A stretch of DNA of 8,387 nt from NCBI GenBank assembly GCA_030691775.1, contig JAUYDN010000091.1, forward strand, positions 1-8,387. Direction: 5' to 3'. The position numbers were made by a program, and so were the translations under genes. The number at the start of each line of letters is the position of its first letter. The first letter of the stretch is position 1. Source of the DNA: Dehalococcoidia bacterium (GTDB lineage: Bacteria > Chloroflexota > Dehalococcoidia > Dehalococcoidales > Fen-1064). The notes below the pieces were generated by a model. The model was not told the origin of the DNA, made no database searches, and saw nothing but the letters and a program-made list of their open reading frames with translations. Below are positions 6,096-8,387 of this stretch, one piece after another.

Positions 6096-6533
6096 CTACA
6101 GATGGATAATACTGGTACCGTTAGGGCTTTTCTGTGCTAGGTATTCCGCAGCTAAACGGCGGTGACAACGGTCTGGTTTTGGTTCGCTACACAACAGCAC
6201 CACACCTTGTTCAAAAAAGCTGTTGGGAATGTGGTTTTCTGCCTCTCTTTTCGTTATCAAGTCGAGGTATTTCCGCTCGTAGTTGGTCCAATCGTTCGTT
6301 TTTCGATACTCTTTTAATATTGCATCGTCCGGGGCTAAAACAGGCATTTCATAATACTCGATACCTGTCAGATTCTTCAAAAAATACTTCAAATCATCCC
6401 TCTTGGTGAATCCAGCCAATTGTGAGTTATTGTGTAGTCGGATATCGAGTAAATATTTCGCTCCGCTTGAGCGCAATGCATCGAAAAATATTTCAGCAGG
6501 CTTTTTCGTGAATCCGATAGTATATATCTTCAA
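6096..6533 (-). CDS. DUF488 family protein, second paralogue
   Basis: A 145-residue DUF488 protein of unknown biochemical function. It opens KIYTIGF (residues 2-8), has YLLDIRLHNNSQLAGFTKRD (27-46), and ends with the family's Cys-Glu...Cys-His-Arg cluster as CSEPKPDRCHR (115-125). The LDIRLxNxSQLAGF version differs from the VDVRSxPxS version of the upstream gene, so these are two subfamilies rather than a recent duplication. An ATG-initiated frame reaches back to 6623, but it would overlap the upstream gene by 83 bases and add 30 residues with no family match. TTG 6533 puts the start right at the domain, with GAGGT (overlapping the upstream TGA) four bases ahead. Translational coupling with the first DUF488 gene is likely. 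Confidence 0.8.
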   Translation of the reverse strand: MKIYTIGFTKKPAEIFFDALRSSGAKYLLDIRLHNNSQLAGFTKRDDLKYFLKNLTGIEYYEMPVLAPDDAILKEYRKTNDWTNYERKYLDLITKREAENHIPNSFFEQGVVLLCSEPKPDRCHRRLAAEYLAQKSPNGTSIIHL

Positions 6534-6540
6534 GACTACC

Positions 6541-7053
6541 TCATAATTTGAACGAATATTGTTCTGTAGGCGTTCCAGTATTATGTTTCCATAACTTGTC
6601 ATCGGTTTGAATATCCCCATCACCGCGTATATGGGAAACGATTACTTTGTTACAGCGCAGGCTTTCAGCAACGAGCAGATTACGATGACAAGAAGTGGGA
6701 TCTTCTTCCGCACACATTATGCACACACGATTCTTATTAATCTCGTCAAGCAGTTTTATAATTCCTGTTTTAAAAGCGTTAGTTTTTTGCATCAGTGAAT
6801 AATCAGGTTTCCTGTCACTTTCATTATTATCATTAGAATGTTCTGTACGCCCCCCAAGAGAATCACCCATATAAATGTAACGAATTCCAACCGCGCTCAA
6901 GACACATTCGATACAATCACGATTAGCGAATTGTGCCCATTTGCTATAAGGGCTGCTTCTCACGTCTACAAGCACTTCGATACTTGCTTTTTTCAGCAAT
7001 GCCACAAATGTATCCTGTGTGTGATTACTATGTCCGATCGTGCATACATCCAT
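6541..7053 (-). CDS. DUF488 family protein, first paralogue
   Basis: A 170-residue DUF488 protein with the classic pattern: CTIGHSNHTQDTF (residues 4-16), LVDVRSSPYSKW (28-39), YMGDSLGGR (61-69) and CAEEDPTSCHR (114-124). The conserved Cys, Glu and Cys-His-Arg residues suggest an active or metal-binding site, but no reaction is established for the family. ATG 7053 is the first start; a weak AAGGA lies 11 bases upstream. It heads a three-gene minus-strand unit with the second DUF488 gene and the dual OB protein. Two of the 60-base lines I counted across the two genes had GC of about 28% and 35%, against about 58% for a line in the neighbouring phosphoesterase, which suggests a different origin. 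Confidence 0.87.
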   Translation of the reverse strand: MDVCTIGHSNHTQDTFVALLKKASIEVLVDVRSSPYSKWAQFANRDCIECVLSAVGIRYIYMGDSLGGRTEHSNDNNESDRKPDYSLMQKTNAFKTGIIKLLDEINKNRVCIMCAEEDPTSCHRNLLVAESLRCNKVIVSHIRGDGDIQTDDKLWKHNTGTPTEQYSFKL

Positions 7054-7128
7054 CAGAGAGTAATTCCTTCTCGTTATCCCTAGTCATAAATTAACACAAA
7101 TTCCCTTCCTTGACAATGACTTCGCCAT

Positions 7129-7158
7129 TTGACACTCCCCACATCTTCCACGTAAAAT
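7129..7158 (+). promoter_or_regulatory. Candidate promoter of the phosphoesterase gene
   Basis: Perfect -35 TTGACA (7129-7134), 18-base spacer, TAAAAT (7153-7158, 5 of 6). Another TTGACA sits at 7110-7115 but has no -10 at the right distance. Predicted transcription start near 7165 is five bases before ATG 7170, with no room for a ribosome site. Confidence 0.6.
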
Positions 7159-7169
7159 GAACGCACAAG

Positions 7170-7721
7170 ATGCTTATTGGTGTTCTCTCCGATTCCCACG
7201 TCCGTGCGCCGGGCACACGTGTCGGGTTATCTACCCTTACCGCGGAAAGATTGCCGCCGCAGGTGCTGGCCGCGTTCAAGGGCGTCGACCTGATACTGCA
7301 CGCGGGTGATATCTATACGGTGCCTGTGCTCGACCTGCTGGAAACGGTCGCGCCGGTGCTTGCCAGCGAGGGTGACGATGACCCTTTCGAGGTAGTGAAC
7401 GACCCCCGCGTCAAGCACGAGCAGTTGCTGAAGCTCGATGGCGTTACCATCTGGATGTCCCACTACGGGCTCTGGCCCGAGCACCTCGTGGGGGAGATGC
7501 CGGATGTGGTCATCTTCGGGCACACTCACTCCAACTCACTGGAAAGGCGCAATGGTTCGCTGTGGCTGAATCCCGGTAGTTGTAATTTCCCCAAATACCA
7601 GCACACGCTGGGCACTGTTGGTCTGCTGACGGTCAAGGGCGGACAAGCGGCGGCACATGTCATTCAACTCGAGGGGGAAGTGGGCGGTGGCATCACCAGC
7701 GGAGTACCTGGCAAGTTCTAA
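7170..7721 (+). CDS. YfcE/MJ0936-type metallophosphoesterase
   Basis: A 183-residue calcineurin-like phosphoesterase of the small YfcE/MJ0936 group, which hydrolyses phosphodiesters using two metal ions. The metal ligands appear in order: DSH (D8, H10), LHAGD (D47), H98 in MSHYG, and FGHTH (H118, H120), followed by NPGS (134-137). The usual GNxD motif reads GDDD (68-71), so the Asn that normally bridges metal and phosphate is Asp69. That could alter activity or be a lineage variant. The natural substrate is unknown. ATG 7170 is supported by the fit of MLIGVLSDSH to the family start and by a promoter immediately upstream. It is divergent from the DUF488 cassette with a 116-base gap. The last 15 residues, Gly-rich, are outside the domain. 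Confidence 0.88.
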   Translation: MLIGVLSDSHVRAPGTRVGLSTLTAERLPPQVLAAFKGVDLILHAGDIYTVPVLDLLETVAPVLASEGDDDPFEVVNDPRVKHEQLLKLDGVTIWMSHYGLWPEHLVGEMPDVVIFGHTHSNSLERRNGSLWLNPGSCNFPKYQHTLGTVGLLTVKGGQAAAHVIQLEGEVGGGITSGVPGKF

Positions 7722-7817
7722 TATCCAATATCATTACTCATTCTTGTCCAAAATCGGTTTGCTCCTCAAGTCTATCCGAGTACTATTGTATCTGTCGACA
7801 TAACACCACCACCTTTG

Positions 7818-7980
7818 TCATACCAGCCCCGTATCGTGGTACGGGGTAAACTCCGGCGGGTATCCAGAGGAATAAAACGATTTATGAAAACGAACTGGAT
7901 TCCCGATCAGAGCCTGCCCCGCGAGCGACTTCATCGCCATCCCGATTCAGTCGGGACTAGTTGCGGGGTCGGGAATGACA
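7818..7980. repeat. Composite head-to-head dispersed repeat with copy B
   Basis: The unit starts GTCATACC (7818-7825) and ends GGAATGACA (7972-7980). Inner ATCCAG (7862-7867) and CTGGAT (7895-7900) face each other across 27 bases, the same plan as at 160-296. The left half contains hairpin CCCCGTA-TCGTGG-TACGGGG (7827-7846), shared with 1653-1670. The right half (7895-7980) is the near-copy of 410-497. Confidence 0.7.
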
Positions 7981-7995
7981 GAACGTAAAAACGCC

Positions 7996-8387
7996 ATGCG
8001 AGCTTTTTTAAGCATCAAGTTCTGTGGTGACAACCGCAACAAAGAGCATGTTGAAGCGGTCATTAGCGCCATAACGAGCGCGGGATTCGAGGTATTCTGT
8101 TTTATGCGTGATGCAGAAAAGTGGGGCACAGAACGATTTACTCCAGAAGAAATGATGAAAAAGACCTTCACAGAAATAGACAATTCGGACATTGTTATTG
8201 CGGATGTTGCAGATTGGCCAATTGGTGTCGGGGTCGAAGCAGGTTACAGCTATGCAAAAGGTATTCCGGTTATCTGTATTTGCCCGGCTAAAAAATCACT
8301 GGCTAATACTGTCGCCGGCATTGCAAATAAGGTTGTGAGATACATAGACTATAATGACCTCAAAAGGCAATCGAGTGCGTGGCTGAA
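7996..8387 (+). CDS. Nucleoside 2-deoxyribosyltransferase-like protein (3' end cut by window)
   Basis: The first 130 residues of a protein that runs off the window. It fits the nucleoside 2-deoxyribosyltransferase-like fold: MRAFLSIKF (first strand), EIDNSDIVIAD (residues 60-70), and VGVEAGYSYAKGIPVICI (78-95), in which Glu81 is at the position of the family's nucleophilic Glu. The family cleaves or transfers the glycosidic bond of nucleosides or nucleotides; many members are uncharacterised. I prefer ATG 7996 because the domain starts immediately. ATG 7975, in frame and seven codons earlier, lies inside the dispersed repeat; neither start has a good ribosome site. A line I counted had about 42% GC, lower than the phosphoesterase, so it may be an acquired gene. 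Confidence 0.75.
   Translation, partial: MRAFLSIKFCGDNRNKEHVEAVISAITSAGFEVFCFMRDAEKWGTERFTPEEMMKKTFTEIDNSDIVIADVADWPIGVGVEAGYSYAKGIPVICICPAKKSLANTVAGIANKVVRYIDYNDLKRQSSAWL

Noticed and set aside
7104..7170. Promoter for the DUF488 cassette on the minus strand (TTGTCA, 17 bases, TAATTT)
   Set aside because: The -35 is good but the -10 matches only 3 of 6 bases, and no better -10 fits, so I do not list it as a feature.
1..8387. CRISPR array or tRNA genes
   Set aside because: The repeats are irregularly spaced and palindromic without uniform spacers, and no cloverleaf with a T-loop consensus was seen on either strand.

Overview
This window most resembles a chromosomal segment of an uncultured anaerobic bacterium, possibly Chloroflexota/Dehalococcoidia. 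That guess is inference: it rests on the GC-rich housekeeping genes, a GYD-domain protein, an orphan lipoprotein-type solute-binding protein with a Thr/Pro-rich linker, Shine-Dalgarno sites of the AGGAGG type, and abundant short GC-rich repeats built around GCCTGCCCCG. No rRNA, tRNA, CRISPR array or transposase gene was seen, and no convincing intrinsic terminator.

Layout. Bases 1-854 hold no gene and are packed with short inverted and dispersed repeats. A small cupin protein (855-1199) and a stand-alone Smr-domain protein (1229-1483) follow, probably as one transcription unit with its own promoter. Bases 1484-2145 are a second repeat-rich gap that ends in the promoter of rnc (RNase III, 2146-2841). 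A poorly coding gap (2842-3182) contains one small ORF with a strong ribosome binding site. On the minus strand come a GYD-domain protein (3183-3488) and a family 5 extracellular solute-binding lipoprotein (3574-5271).

Upstream of the lipoprotein, on the same strand, is a tight three-gene cassette with low GC in the lines I counted: two divergent DUF488 paralogues (6541-7053, 6096-6533) and a dual OB-fold protein (5307-6089). Spacing is 7 nt, 6 nt, and then a one-base overlap with the longest reading frame of the lipoprotein. This is the accessory part of the window and the best candidate for a poorly described system. Diverging from it is a YfcE/MJ0936-type metallophosphoesterase (7170-7721). 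A third repeat cluster (7818-7980) runs directly into the start of a nucleoside 2-deoxyribosyltransferase-like gene that is cut by the window end.

The housekeeping genes do not form an obvious pathway. The DUF488/dual-OB cassette is the only set whose spacing and strand argue for joint function. Candidate promoters can be drawn for the cupin, rnc, GYD, lipoprotein and phosphoesterase genes. Those of rnc and the phosphoesterase share much of their spacer sequence, and those of the lipoprotein and phosphoesterase sit so close to the ATG that leaderless mRNAs are predicted.
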